The position numbers and the translations under genes are program-made. Shown piece after piece: positions 41,832 through 50,534 of a stretch of 64,000 bases of DNA (positions are counted from its first letter, which is position 1; each line of letters opens with the position of its first letter). The notes under the pieces are model-generated. The model had not been told where the DNA came from. It saw nothing but the letters and a program-made list of their open reading frames with translations, and searched no databases. The stretch comes from Fimbriiglobus ruber (GTDB lineage: Bacteria; Planctomycetota; Planctomycetia; Gemmatales; Gemmataceae). The stretch is from contig NZ_NIDE01000014.1 of NCBI RefSeq assembly GCF_002197845.1, positions 1,364,001-1,428,000 on the forward strand, in the 5' to 3' direction.

Positions 41832-43040
41832 ATGGCGAGCGCCACCGTCACCGCCCCGTACCCCGCCGTCGCGTCCGCCCGTGCGGAGAACGTGCCGACC
41901 AGCACCGCCGCCCCGGTCGGGTATTTCCAACAGGCGCTTCCGGCGAACCTGATCCTGCTCAGCTTCCTGTTCCTGACGGTGCCCCTCGCCGCGATCACGG
42001 TTCTGCGGCCAGACAACCTGCTGATGTGGATTTACGTCTGGCTGTTCGGGATGACCCACTTCGTCATCACGTTCGCGATCTACGGCCAGAGCCGGAACGT
42101 CCGCCATTTCGCCTCGACGTGGCGGAACCGGCTGCTGTTTTTCGTCGTGCCGGTCGCGATTTTCGTGGGCTTCGATTTGCTGCACGCGTTCAAGATCGGG
42201 GCGCAGTTCCCGGTCTTCGCGCTGGTCTTCTGGGGCGCCGTCCGGTTGCTCGACTTCAACCACTTCAACCGCCAGTCGTTCGGCGTCTACCAGCTTTACA
42301 AGGGCCGAACCGGGGTACGGTTCCCGGTGTGGGTGAAGAAGACCGAGAACGCCCTTTTCTGCGTCTTGACCGGTCTCCTCTTCGTCACCTTCCTGGCGGG
42401 CGGGTGGTTCCCGCTGTTTCAGTCGGGCGGGTGGCTGACGGTGTGGGCGGGCGGAGCCGGACCGGAAGCGCCGGTGGTGCCGCTCGATGTTCTCCAGGCG
42501 GCAACCGTGGTCGGGCTGGTGGTTGCCGTCGGACTGTTCGCGGCCGCGGTCGGCGGGCTGTGGCGGGTCTGGGTCGCCGCCGGGCGGCCGGACGGGATGG
42601 CGCCGGCTCTGTTGTACCTGTTGGTGCAAACGCTCTCGGCGGCGATGTCCATCATCAGCTTCCCGCTCTACCTCGCGGCCCTGGCCGTTCACTACGTCGA
42701 GTACCACGTCCTCATGATCCCGCGGTGCTTCCACGTGCCGCTGGACAACGGGAGCCGACTCGACCGCGTGTTCGGCCGGCTGCGGGCGCACAGGGGGCTG
42801 TTTTATCTGATGGTCGTGGCGGTCGCCGGTCTCGTGACCGCGGGCTCGATCGCCGGCATGGGCGTCATGGGACGGACCGCCGCCGTCCTCGATCAGCCGT
42901 TCGATTATCTAGTACTGATTGCAGTATTCGACGGACTGTTCGTGTTTCACTACTTCTTTGAAATGCTCATCTGGCGGTTCAGCGACCCGTTCTTCCGCAA
43001 GACGCTCGTCGGCTTCTACTTCGCCCCCAAGGCGGGCTGA
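41832..43040 (+). CDS. Polytopic His-rich membrane protein, unknown function
   Basis: 402 residues with about 8-9 hydrophobic helices (LILLSFLFLTVPLAAITVL near 40, LLFFVVPVAIFVGFDLLHAF near 103, FPLYLAALAVHYVEYHVLMI near 277 and others). His residues recur in or next to helices: FGMTHFVITF, LLHAFKIG, DFNHFNRQSFGVYQL, AVHYVEYHVLM, CFHVP and FHYFFEMLIW. Such clustered His could hold a metal, as in membrane di-iron oxygenases, but the family was not recognised. It is convergent with the thiamine-diphosphate enzyme gene, with only 7 bases between stops. Confidence 0.7.
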   Translation: MASATVTAPYPAVASARAENVPTSTAAPVGYFQQALPANLILLSFLFLTVPLAAITVLRPDNLLMWIYVWLFGMTHFVITFAIYGQSRNVRHFASTWRNRLLFFVVPVAIFVGFDLLHAFKIGAQFPVFALVFWGAVRLLDFNHFNRQSFGVYQLYKGRTGVRFPVWVKKTENALFCVLTGLLFVTFLAGGWFPLFQSGGWLTVWAGGAGPEAPVVPLDVLQAATVVGLVVAVGLFAAAVGGLWRVWVAAGRPDGMAPALLYLLVQTLSAAMSIISFPLYLAALAVHYVEYHVLMIPRCFHVPLDNGSRLDRVFGRLRAHRGLFYLMVVAVAGLVTAGSIAGMGVMGRTAAVLDQPFDYLVLIAVFDGLFVFHYFFEMLIWRFSDPFFRKTLVGFYFAPKAG

Positions 43041-43047
43041 CGGCGCC

Positions 43048-44946
43048 TCAGTCGTTCGCCTGGTGCCCCACCGCGCGCATACTCGCCCGGGTCAAAAAGC
43101 GCGTTTTCTGGGCCGGCGTCAGGTCGACGATAAACCGCTCGCGGACGGCTTCAATCCAGCGGATCTTGCGGTCGCCGTAGTCCGTGGCCACGCGGACCAG
43201 TACCGGGCCGACGGTCTGGAAGGCCGCCGCAACCGTGGCGTCGAGTGCGTCGAGTCGGTCGACTTCCAGGTAGCCCACACCGAAGCCCTGGGCCAGCGCG
43301 CGGTAGTCGAGTTTCGCCAGGACCGTGGCCGTCGTGCGGCGGTAGGCGGGCTTCTGGAGCGCTTGCATGTAGTGGTACGCGTGGTCGTCGAGGATGAACC
43401 ACTTGACGGGCAGCCCCTCCCGCGCGGCCGTCGAGAGTTCCTGCATCGCCATCAAGAAACACCCGTCGCCGACGAGCGCCGCGACCGCGCGGCCGATGCA
43501 CGCCCGTTGAGCGCCGATGGCAGCCGGGACCGACCAGCCCATCGCCTGGTTGTCCACCGGGTTGAAGTACGTCCGCGGCCGGCCGACGCGAAAATACTCG
43601 GCCGCCAGGTGTTCGGCCGCGGTCACGTCGGTGAACAGGAGCCCGTCTTCCGGGAGTTGGCGGCGCAGGGCGCCGACCAGCCCGAGCGGGTCGATGCCAC
43701 AGGCGCGAGCCGGGACGGCGCACAAGGCGCGGTTCTGGTCCGCCTTCAGCGCGCGAATCCGGGCCTGGAGCAACCCGTCCAACGGCCGGCGGAGGCTGTC
43801 CGCGCAGGCCAGCAGGCGACCGAGGAAGAGCCCGGCGTCCGCATGGACGCAGACATCGGCCGCCATGATCTTGCCCAGGTTGTTCGCGTTCGCGTCCACG
43901 TGGACGACGTGGCGGGGCCGCGGGTCGCCGTAGAAGCCGGTCGACACTTCGCTGAACTTGACCCCGATCGCGAGCAGCGTGTCGACCCCGGACCGGAGCG
44001 GGTGGAGCGGGTCGGGCTTGAACGCCCGCTCGGCCACCTCGGAGGCGTGCGGCCCGTACCCCCAACCCACCGCGAGCGGGTGGGCGTCGGACACGACGCC
44101 TTTGCCGGACACGCTCGTCGCCACTGGGGCTTGCAACAATTCGGCGACGGCCGCGAGTTGGTCACTCGCGTCCTGGCAGCCGGCGCCCGCGTAAATCCCG
44201 ACCCGGCGATGCCGGTCCGAAAGCAAGGCCACGGCTTTCGTGAACGCGGCCTCGTCGAACGGCAAGCCGGGGTCGGCCGGCGGCGGGCAGTTGAAGTCGG
44301 CCTGATCGATCAGAAGGTTAAAGGGAATCACGACCGCGACCGGCCCCGGTTCCCCGGCCGCCGCGGTACGGAACGCCTGCCGGACCGCGCCAGGAATCTG
44401 CCGCACGTCGGCGACCGGGTAAACGCACTTCGTGACCGGCTTGAGCAGGGCGACCGTGTCGAGCGAGTGGACCTGGAACGGACGATATTTGTCCCCGTTC
44501 GCCACGTCGCCGACGATCGCCACGATCGGCGACGAGTCGAGCAGCGCTTCGCCGAGGCCGGTGAGCGCGTTCGTGACGCCCGGCCCGGGGACCACGCACA
44601 AAACTCCGGGGCGGCCGGTGGCGCGGGCGGCCCCGTCCGCCATGCACGCGGCCGCGAACTCGTGGGCGACGAGCAGGTATGGCACGCCGCGGGCCTTGAA
44701 TTCGTCCCACAACTCATTTTCTTGTGCGCCCGGAATGCCGAACACGCAGCCAACGCATTCCTGCCGCAGCGATTCGGCTACGGCCTGAGCGCCGGTCAAC
44801 TTGCCGACCACCCACCCCGGCTTCTGGCGCAGCCGGTCGAGCGGCGCGGCCGAGACGCTCGCACGATCGACGATTCCCGCGACCGCGGCCCCGCCGACGA
44901 CCGCGGCCCCGTGAAGTAAGCCGCGGCGGGAAAACGACCAATCCAT
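43048..44946 (-). CDS. Tat-exported thiamine-diphosphate enzyme, acetolactate-synthase-like
   Basis: 632 residues from the ATG at 44946, where a Tat signal starts (SFSRRGLLHGAAVVGGAAVAG). Three domains of the family follow. The PYR domain has the catalytic Glu96 in LVAHEFAAACMADGAARATG, the middle domain includes VATSVSGKGVVSDAHPLAVG, and the PP domain has GDG at 493-495 in ALVGDGCFLMAMQELSTAA. The usual Asn-Asn metal ligand position is Asp520-Asp521 (FILDDHAYHYM), a departure from typical enzymes. The reaction is unknown (decarboxylase or synthase on a 2-oxoacid). Export of such an enzyme is unusual and implies cofactor loading before translocation. Confidence 0.82.
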   Translation of the reverse strand: MDWSFSRRGLLHGAAVVGGAAVAGIVDRASVSAAPLDRLRQKPGWVVGKLTGAQAVAESLRQECVGCVFGIPGAQENELWDEFKARGVPYLLVAHEFAAACMADGAARATGRPGVLCVVPGPGVTNALTGLGEALLDSSPIVAIVGDVANGDKYRPFQVHSLDTVALLKPVTKCVYPVADVRQIPGAVRQAFRTAAAGEPGPVAVVIPFNLLIDQADFNCPPPADPGLPFDEAAFTKAVALLSDRHRRVGIYAGAGCQDASDQLAAVAELLQAPVATSVSGKGVVSDAHPLAVGWGYGPHASEVAERAFKPDPLHPLRSGVDTLLAIGVKFSEVSTGFYGDPRPRHVVHVDANANNLGKIMAADVCVHADAGLFLGRLLACADSLRRPLDGLLQARIRALKADQNRALCAVPARACGIDPLGLVGALRRQLPEDGLLFTDVTAAEHLAAEYFRVGRPRTYFNPVDNQAMGWSVPAAIGAQRACIGRAVAALVGDGCFLMAMQELSTAAREGLPVKWFILDDHAYHYMQALQKPAYRRTTATVLAKLDYRALAQGFGVGYLEVDRLDALDATVAAAFQTVGPVLVRVATDYGDRKIRWIEAVRERFIVDLTPAQKTRFLTRASMRAVGHQAND

Positions 44947-45046
44947 AACCGCGGCCTCAAGTTCGGGGGCGATCGTGGGCAACGGGGCGGCTTGGGCCGT
45001 CCAGCGTTCACGCCTAGAGAGGCAGAACCCGGGGCGGGTGACGGTC

Positions 45047-45090
45047 AGCCGGGGTAGGCCCAGGGTTGACACCCTGAGCCTACCCCGGCT
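45047..45090. repeat. 20-bp-arm hairpin repeat
   Basis: Arms 45047-45066 and 45071-45090 (AGCCGGGGTAGGC...GCCTACCCCGGCT) with one mismatch and a 4-base loop. It lies about 100 bases upstream of the Tat-exported enzyme start, in its likely 5' region. Confidence 0.75.
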
Positions 45091-45705
45091 GGCAGCCCGT
45101 CCTTCGCGATTTCGCGCTAGACTGTGCCTTTATCGGCTGTGGCGGGTAGGGAAGTTTGGCCGGTTCGCGCAACTCTCGCAATTCGGGGGAACAGGCCCGG
45201 TTGCGGGTGGCGCCGGGGGATCGGATCGCCCACCGCACCTTGTTTCGACATTTGGGGCGATCTACGATGGGGGTGCCTCTGCGGTGTTCGTGATTGAGTC
45301 GCGTACTTTCGGCGGACCCACAATTACCTGCTGTGGAGACCTATTTAAAATCTGTCTGGGGCTTGCAAGCCCGTCCCCTTGTTCGCAAGGGACTGTAGCG
45401 GGATCCAAAAGCCAGGCACGAGGTCTCCATCTCAAAAAGCGGGTTCCCGGAAAGCGTTTCACACGGCACAGGTGGAGGTTTTTTCTTTTTTTGCGGGTTG
45501 CGCCGGTCAAGGTCGGTTGCGTGCGCCCAAAGTAAGGTTCGATAACTGGTTCGGCGCCGTTGCGTGACGAATTTCTCGACTCTTCTGACCCCGCACTTTT
45601 CCCTTGACCCCGATTACGGCGGTCCGCGAATTCTCTGCAAATCCCTTGTTTTCCCGGCCTTTCCGCACTTCCGCGAGTGACACTGGAGTGGCAATCGATG
45701 CGCGA

Positions 45706-45733
45706 TTGACTTCGTCCGCGGACAGAGTAACTT
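45706..45733 (+). promoter_or_regulatory. Sigma-70-like promoter candidate
   Basis: TTGACT at 45706-45711 and TAACTT at 45728-45733 with a 16-base spacer. It precedes a short open frame with ribosome site by about 44 bases. Planctomycete promoters are poorly defined, so this is only a pattern match. Confidence 0.35.
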
Positions 45734-45776
45734 ACCCCCCTATCGGCACCCAAATCCCTGGAAGGGCCGTCGGGAA

Positions 45777-45887
45777 ATGAGCGAATCGAAGACCGCACCA
45801 GCCACCACTCCTACTGCCCCAATCCCTCGGGACCACGCGCCGTTTCGCGCCGGCCCGATACCCCGGGCGGTGGTGGCCCTGCGGTGA
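45777..45887 (+). CDS. Candidate 36-residue small protein or leader peptide
   Basis: ATG at 45777 with GGAAGGG about 12 bases and GGGA 2-4 bases upstream. The peptide starts MSESKTAPATTPTAPIPRDH and ends PRAVVALR, rich in Pro, Ala and Thr with no hydrophobic helix. Followed by 330 bases without gene and then a strong hairpin. It could be a leader in a longer transcript. Coding status uncertain. Confidence 0.3.
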   Translation: MSESKTAPATTPTAPIPRDHAPFRAGPIPRAVVALR

Positions 45888-46219
45888 AGGCGGCCGGGAT
45901 CAACTCTCCCCCCGGCCGCAGACCAGTGACACCGACCGCAGTCTACCGCGATTAGTATTCCAAACGTTCCACTGTGAAACACAGACCCGCCCGGTTGTCC
46001 GACGCAGGATGCTCGGACGCTTACCGGCGGTGTCTCGTGAACCACGCCCCGGCCGACCGTCTCGCCCGCAGGACAGGGACGTCCTGTTAGCCGCAAGGAT
46101 GCGGCAATACCAAAAGCGCGACCGAAATGCTTCCTCGGTCTCGCTGGCGACACGGAAAGTTCGTGCCGGGCCTCGTGGGGGTCCGACCGGCAAGGATCGC
46201 CAACTCGGGCCCACCAGGT

Positions 46220-46258
46220 CGGGCCGCCCGAAGGATCGGGCGGCCCGTCCTTATTTCT
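46220..46258 (+). terminator. Strong hairpin, terminator-like
   Basis: Perfect 12-base stem (CGGGCCGCCCGA at 46220-46231, TCGGGCGGCCCG at 46236-46247) with a 4-base AGGA loop, followed on the plus strand by TCCTTATTTCT. It would close a plus-strand transcript from about 45740. For the minus-strand gene ending at 46325 the following bases are not T-rich. Confidence 0.55.
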
Positions 46259-46324
46259 ACCAAGCCTCAAAAACCAATTGTTAACCGTTCGCAACACCCG
46301 AAATCATTTCCAACAATCACCACG

Positions 46325-47143
46325 TCACGCGGCCCCGAATCGCGCGGCGAACGGGCCGATGAAGTGCTGGTCGTCCGACCAGTCCACTACCGCAAAGACA
46401 ACTCGGGCGAACACGCCGTAGAATCTCGCCGCGAGCGCGTCCCGGAACAGGTCGGCGACCACCTCCGGATCGTTCTTGAACACCCCGCACCCCCACGCCC
46501 CGAGTACCACGGCGTCGTGCCCGTGGCCGGCCATGATCGCCAGCACCTTCGCGACGCGGCGTTCCATTTCCCCGGGGATCCGCGACCGCTGCCGGAAGTC
46601 GACGGCCCCGGCGTTCACGGCCGGCGCGGTAACGAACGCGCACGCATACGGTTCGGGCAGGAGTTCGCCGTCGTCCGTGCGGAAGACGGGCACGGCGGGC
46701 GAGTAAATGGCGTAGTTCGTGTAGAACCCGCCGCCCTGTTGCGAGTGGAAATCGTACATCGGGTTCCCCTCGATGCACGCGAACAACCCGGACGCGCGGC
46801 AGAGCGACTCTTCCTGCGCCCGCGCGCCGCCGAGGAACCCGCCGCCCGCGTGCTTCGCCGACGCGAAGTTGAGCGCGACCGGCCGGAACCCCTCCGCGGC
46901 GAACCGGCGGGCGGCGTCGAGGGTCGTTTCGTTCACGACCGCGAAGGTGGTCATTCGGCCGCCCGGTACGACGGCCGGCAGTGGGACGTCCGGCGGGTAC
47001 GACACCGTACCCGCGACGGCCGCCACGAGGTGGGGCCGCAGGTCGACGTCCCGGCCGGCCGGGTTGGTGTACTTCCCGGCGCGCAAGAACCCGACGGTCT
47101 CTTTCCCGATCTGTGCGGCCTGGGACCGCGAGAGGGTCGTCAT
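46325..47143 (-). CDS. TIGR02452-type (microbial PARG-like) ADP-ribose hydrolase
   Basis: 272 residues. The microbial PARG pattern is clear: TTFAVVNETTLDAARRFAAE near 65, VALNFASAKHAGGGFLGGAR near 89 and AQEESLCRASGLFACI near 108. The GGG with following acidic residues forms the macrodomain catalytic loop (Glu111-Glu112). The C-terminal half includes VVLGAWGCGVFKNDPEVVADLF near 220, a macrodomain strand-loop. Family members remove ADP-ribose chains or related groups. Together with the DraG-type enzyme at 2.3 kb the window holds two ADP-ribose hydrolases of different folds, with no transferase visible. Stands alone. Confidence 0.85.
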   Translation of the reverse strand: MTTLSRSQAAQIGKETVGFLRAGKYTNPAGRDVDLRPHLVAAVAGTVSYPPDVPLPAVVPGGRMTTFAVVNETTLDAARRFAAEGFRPVALNFASAKHAGGGFLGGARAQEESLCRASGLFACIEGNPMYDFHSQQGGGFYTNYAIYSPAVPVFRTDDGELLPEPYACAFVTAPAVNAGAVDFRQRSRIPGEMERRVAKVLAIMAGHGHDAVVLGAWGCGVFKNDPEVVADLFRDALAARFYGVFARVVFAVVDWSDDQHFIGPFAARFGAA

Positions 47144-47336
47144 CGTGAACCTCGGTAGTGGTGCCGAGCGGACACGAGAAAAGACGGGTGGGTTCGCGAA
47201 GTGATTCGGAAGCGGACCAGCCGGTTTCTCACGGTCGATCAGTGATATGGTGGGACCGCCATCCTGTCTTTATCTTGGTGGGACCGCCGTCCCACCAAGA
47301 TAAAGACAGGAAAAGCCAGATTGGCCGCAGACGTTC

Positions 47337-48722
47337 TTACTCTTCGCCCGCGCAGCACGACGGCGTTTCGTCGGCGAAGCACTTCGGGTCGGCGGCCAGC
47401 GCGAGCATGGCGGCCTTCATCGCGTCCTGCGTCCGCCCTTCGATGCAGGCCTTCCGGTACGCGACCACGTGTTCGGCCGCCGGCGAGCGGGCCGGGCACG
47501 AGGGCGCCGGAGCCTTAGCCTTCGGCGCCGTCCCGGCCGCGCGAACGACGCCGGCCGCGGGTTTGGTGTCTTCCGGCTCGGGCGGGATGACCCGCACCGT
47601 GACCAGCGCGATCGACTCTTGTTCGACTGGCTTGGCGACCTTGCGGAACAGGCGGGCGCGGAGTGTGATGGGTGCCTCGTTTGCCTCCGGCAGTGGGATA
47701 TGTTTGCCGAGCGGGATCGCCACTGTCCCGCCGTCTGTCAACGTTACCGTCCGATCGACGGTTCGTCGCACGATCGTCGGCTGTTGAACGAATTGGGTGA
47801 ACGGGACCGGCACGCCCTGCGATCCGCCCTCGAACACCGGCGTGATCATATGGGTCACGGGCATCAGCGCGACCGGGCCGTCGAGTTCGGTCGCTTTCAT
47901 CTTGAACGTCATCTTCACCGACTTGGCGTCCGCAGAGATCTCTCCGCCGAACTGGAAGGCACTCCCGAACGTCACCGACTCGAATTTCGGCGTCGGAAGA
48001 TTGGTCGACGAGCCGTTAGCGTTTTTCGGTGTGGGCTCCAGGCCCGTCAGAAATGTTTTCGTCACGGAATCGAACATTCCAACGGTCGATGTTTGATTAT
48101 TGAAGAGCGTCACCTTGGGCAGTTGCATGGTACTCATGTCTTTAGACTGCTGGGTCGCCATCATCAGTTTGCTGACTTGTTCCTCTTTCAGTAGGGCTAC
48201 CGTCGGGTCAGCCGGGTCAGCGTTCTTGGTCCACAAATTCGCCTCCCTGTACCCGACTGGGGCGTGAATCAGGCGACACTCGAATGCGATCGATCCCAAG
48301 CGGAGGCGGCGCAGGGCTTCCAACAATCCCGTTACCTCGGCCACTACTTCAGGAGTATTTTTTACAATCAGACAGTTACTCATCTCGTAGAAGTTTATCT
48401 CCCCGTCTCCACCGAGATAGTTCCAGGTCGAGGGTTGAACCATCCCCACCACGAGTTTGATGAGCTTCTTGGCATCCACTGCGGGGTCCGACACATTGCT
48501 CGGAGCGGACGACGTTATTGCTCCTGCCTGCATCACGTCTAACAAGAAATGGGACGGGATCGGCGCCAGCAAATCCGCCACGAAAAAGCTTTTCTTGACC
48601 ATCTCCGGCGGCGCGGTCTTGGCCGCGTCACACTTCGCGCACGGCAGGTCCGCCGCACGGCCAACGACCGGGGCGGCGGCCAGAACGGCGATCACGACAA
48701 AAGAGGTTATGGGGAAGCGCAT
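47337..48722 (-). CDS. Secreted secretin-like (type II/III secretion domain) protein
   Basis: 461 residues from the ATG at 48722, which begins a signal peptide (FVVIAVLAAAPVVGRAADLP). Residues about 85-140 (WNYLGGDGEINFYEMSNCLI, then VKNTPEVVAEVTGLLEALRR) look like a secretin N-domain. A secretin core segment follows: LLKEEQVSKLMMATQQ, MQLPKVTLFNNQTSTVGM near 213 and VKMTFKMKATELDG. The C-terminal 70 residues are Ala/Pro/Cys-rich and end in CCAGEE. Such proteins are multiplied in planctomycetes and lack a transmembrane beta-barrel partner here, so export-channel function is doubtful. A frame extension upstream lacks signal character. Confidence 0.75.
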   Translation of the reverse strand: MRFPITSFVVIAVLAAAPVVGRAADLPCAKCDAAKTAPPEMVKKSFFVADLLAPIPSHFLLDVMQAGAITSSAPSNVSDPAVDAKKLIKLVVGMVQPSTWNYLGGDGEINFYEMSNCLIVKNTPEVVAEVTGLLEALRRLRLGSIAFECRLIHAPVGYREANLWTKNADPADPTVALLKEEQVSKLMMATQQSKDMSTMQLPKVTLFNNQTSTVGMFDSVTKTFLTGLEPTPKNANGSSTNLPTPKFESVTFGSAFQFGGEISADAKSVKMTFKMKATELDGPVALMPVTHMITPVFEGGSQGVPVPFTQFVQQPTIVRRTVDRTVTLTDGGTVAIPLGKHIPLPEANEAPITLRARLFRKVAKPVEQESIALVTVRVIPPEPEDTKPAAGVVRAAGTAPKAKAPAPSCPARSPAAEHVVAYRKACIEGRTQDAMKAAMLALAADPKCFADETPSCCAGEE

Positions 48723-48919
48723 CCGGTCATCCTCGGCCCGGGGGAAGTGCCCCGACACGGCGTCGGGCGGGCGAAACCATACCGACTTCCTCGAAATAGA
48801 CAAGCCGAACCGAGAACGACGGCGGAAGTGTCACGATGGACAGTGTTTATCGACGCGAAAGCGTGGTAGAGTCGGACGAATCTCCGGCCCCGGGCCGAAC
48901 GCTCAGACAGGAAGTAGGC

Positions 48920-49399
48920 ATGAAATTGACGCGACGAAGAAAGATCTGGGCCGCCGCTTTATTGATCGTAACCGCTGTCGTCGTCTGGGCGGCCAGGTCG
49001 GGGTGGGAGCGGTGGGTCGAGTTCCGCGGCCACATCCCGGGCCGGTATCGGGCGTTCCCTGCCGAGGGCACCACAGTCTTCACGGTCATCGCGCCAGACG
49101 GCACCTGGACCATGGACGTCCACACGTCCGGGACGGCCCAGCCGAAGATGGCGATGTCCGGTCGCTGGCGCCTCTCGGGGCACATGCTGATCTTCTTGAG
49201 CGGGGCGGCCGCCGACGAATCTGTCGGCCCGTTGGCGTTCATCCTGGAGAGTCTTCAGGGGCCACTCAACGACTCCGAAGTGTCCCGCATCCGGGTGGTT
49301 TCGGCGAGTGCGGCCGGGCTCGAACTCTCTTACGGCACCCACCTGATCACGGGAAAAGAAGATCTCCAGACCCTCAAGCGGGAGCCGGCCGCGCCGTGA
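48920..49399 (+). CDS. Membrane-anchored protein, unknown function
   Basis: 159 residues from the ATG at 48920 (AGGAAG upstream). The N-terminus KLTRRRKIWAAALLIVTAVVVW is a basic-then-hydrophobic anchor. The rest is strand-rich (TTVFTVIAPDGTWTMDVHTS, MSGRWRLSGHMLIFLSGAA, ISTA-like end SYGTHLITGKEDLQTLKR), suggesting a small beta-barrel-like domain of the lipocalin-type style, which is only a structural guess. Divergent from the secretin-like gene; convergent with the TIM-barrel gene, 6 bases between stops. Confidence 0.65.
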   Translation: MKLTRRRKIWAAALLIVTAVVVWAARSGWERWVEFRGHIPGRYRAFPAEGTTVFTVIAPDGTWTMDVHTSGTAQPKMAMSGRWRLSGHMLIFLSGAAADESVGPLAFILESLQGPLNDSEVSRIRVVSASAAGLELSYGTHLITGKEDLQTLKREPAAP

Positions 49400-49405
49400 C
49401 CGGCG

Positions 49406-50452
49406 TCACGCCCCAAGTTTCTCCCGCGCGTACCGCAGGCACCGGCGAACGTTCTCGTCCTCACGGGTGACCCGCTCGGCGGCCGCGAGCGGGGTGACGC
49501 GCGGGAGCGCCGCCGCTTTCGCCCGGACCAGGGTGAGCGTTTCCGCCAACTGCCGGGCGGGAATCTCTTCCAGCGTGGCCCAGTATTGGGGCGTCAGGCA
49601 GGGGATCTTGAGCGGGTCGCGGGTGATCATTTCCAGATTGAGCGTGATCCCCGGGCGAGCTTTCCGCAAGACGGCCACGATCGCGGGCAGGTCGAGGAAG
49701 CCGGTCCCCAGGGGCACCTCGGAGAGCAGGAACCCGCCAGCGTACTCCTCCACGCCCATGTCCTTGACGTGCGACGTCAGCGCCAGTGGGGCGAGGATTT
49801 CGACCGTTCGCAGCGGGTTTTCGAGAAGGGCGAGGTTGTTGCCGGTGTCGACGCAGACGCCGACGAGCGGGCTGTCCTGTTTGGCGATCAACTCCGCCTG
49901 GTCCGCGGCCCGCAGGTCTTTGTGGTTCTCGACGGCCATCCGCACGTCGTGCTTTTCGACCACGGGCCGGGCCAGCGCGAGCGATTGCTTCGCCTTCGCG
50001 AAAAAGGTCCGGAACGCTTCGATAGTGTTGAACGCCTCGTACCGGCGGCCGTTCATGAGAACCGTCCGGAACAAGCTCGCCCCGCAGCGCTTCGTGGTCC
50101 GCACTTCCGCGGTGAACCGGTCCACGTCGGCCGCGTCCTTCGGCAGGCCGATCGAGCCCTCGACGTACATCTTGTACTCCGCCGCTGAAGCGCGGAGTTG
50201 GTCGGCGTAATCGTCGGGTCGGGCACCCAGCGCGGTCTGGATGCCGCCCGCTTCGAGCGAATGGCAGTAGTCCAGAAACGTCTTGGGGTCGCCGAGCGGT
50301 TTCTCCCCGCCGGCCGCCGCGCGGAGGCCGTAGGAGTGGATGACGACGCCCATGCGCGGCCCGGGGGCCGCGGTGGGCGCGCTCGCGCGGGCGCCGAGGG
50401 GGGCCAGACTCCCGGCGGCCGCGGCCAGCCATTCGCGACGGTTGACGCGCAT
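49406..50452 (-). CDS. Tat-exported sugar phosphate isomerase/epimerase-like TIM-barrel protein
   Basis: 348 residues. The leader RVNRREWLAAAAGSLAPLGA is a Tat signal. The barrel has the metal-ligand pattern of xylose-isomerase-like proteins: Glu in MAVENHKD (about 174), Asp in GVCVDTGNN (about 202), His in LTSHVKDMG (about 228) and Glu in LNLEMITRD (about 275). Residues YHSYGLRAAAG near 40 begin the barrel. Exported members are abundant in planctomycetes, where they are thought to act on sugars from complex glycans. The substrate is unknown and no transporter is near. Confidence 0.85.
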   Translation of the reverse strand: MRVNRREWLAAAAGSLAPLGARASAPTAAPGPRMGVVIHSYGLRAAAGGEKPLGDPKTFLDYCHSLEAGGIQTALGARPDDYADQLRASAAEYKMYVEGSIGLPKDAADVDRFTAEVRTTKRCGASLFRTVLMNGRRYEAFNTIEAFRTFFAKAKQSLALARPVVEKHDVRMAVENHKDLRAADQAELIAKQDSPLVGVCVDTGNNLALLENPLRTVEILAPLALTSHVKDMGVEEYAGGFLLSEVPLGTGFLDLPAIVAVLRKARPGITLNLEMITRDPLKIPCLTPQYWATLEEIPARQLAETLTLVRAKAAALPRVTPLAAAERVTREDENVRRCLRYAREKLGA

Positions 50453-50534
50453 CGGTTCTCTACGTGCGGGTGATGAGCAGCGTGGAAGTCATTCCGGGCG
50501 GCCAGCGCCCGGACAGTGTACCGCGAACCGGAGG

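Larger units (their letters stand above)
44947..46324. other. 1.4-kb gene-poor region
   Basis: No long credible gene on either strand. It contains a hairpin repeat (45047-45090), a T-rich patch near 45480-45495, a promoter-like pair (45706-45733), a 36-codon open frame with ribosome site (45777-45887) and a strong hairpin (46220-46247). The left part must hold the promoter of the Tat-exported enzyme. The stretch 45890-46220 has mini-hairpins (GCCGCAAGGATGCGGC) but matches no RNA family known to me. Confidence 0.6.

Noticed and set aside
45890-46250. RNase P RNA, tmRNA or 6S RNA in the gene-free interval
   Set aside because: None of the conserved words of RNase P, no tRNA-like ends for tmRNA, and no clear 6S-like bulged stem. 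Kept only as an unidentified transcript candidate.
45262-46297. Open frames of 178 and 185 codons on the minus strand in the gene-poor gap
   Set aside because: Arg/Ser/Gly-rich composition, no ribosome site, overlap with hairpin-forming DNA, and no domain.
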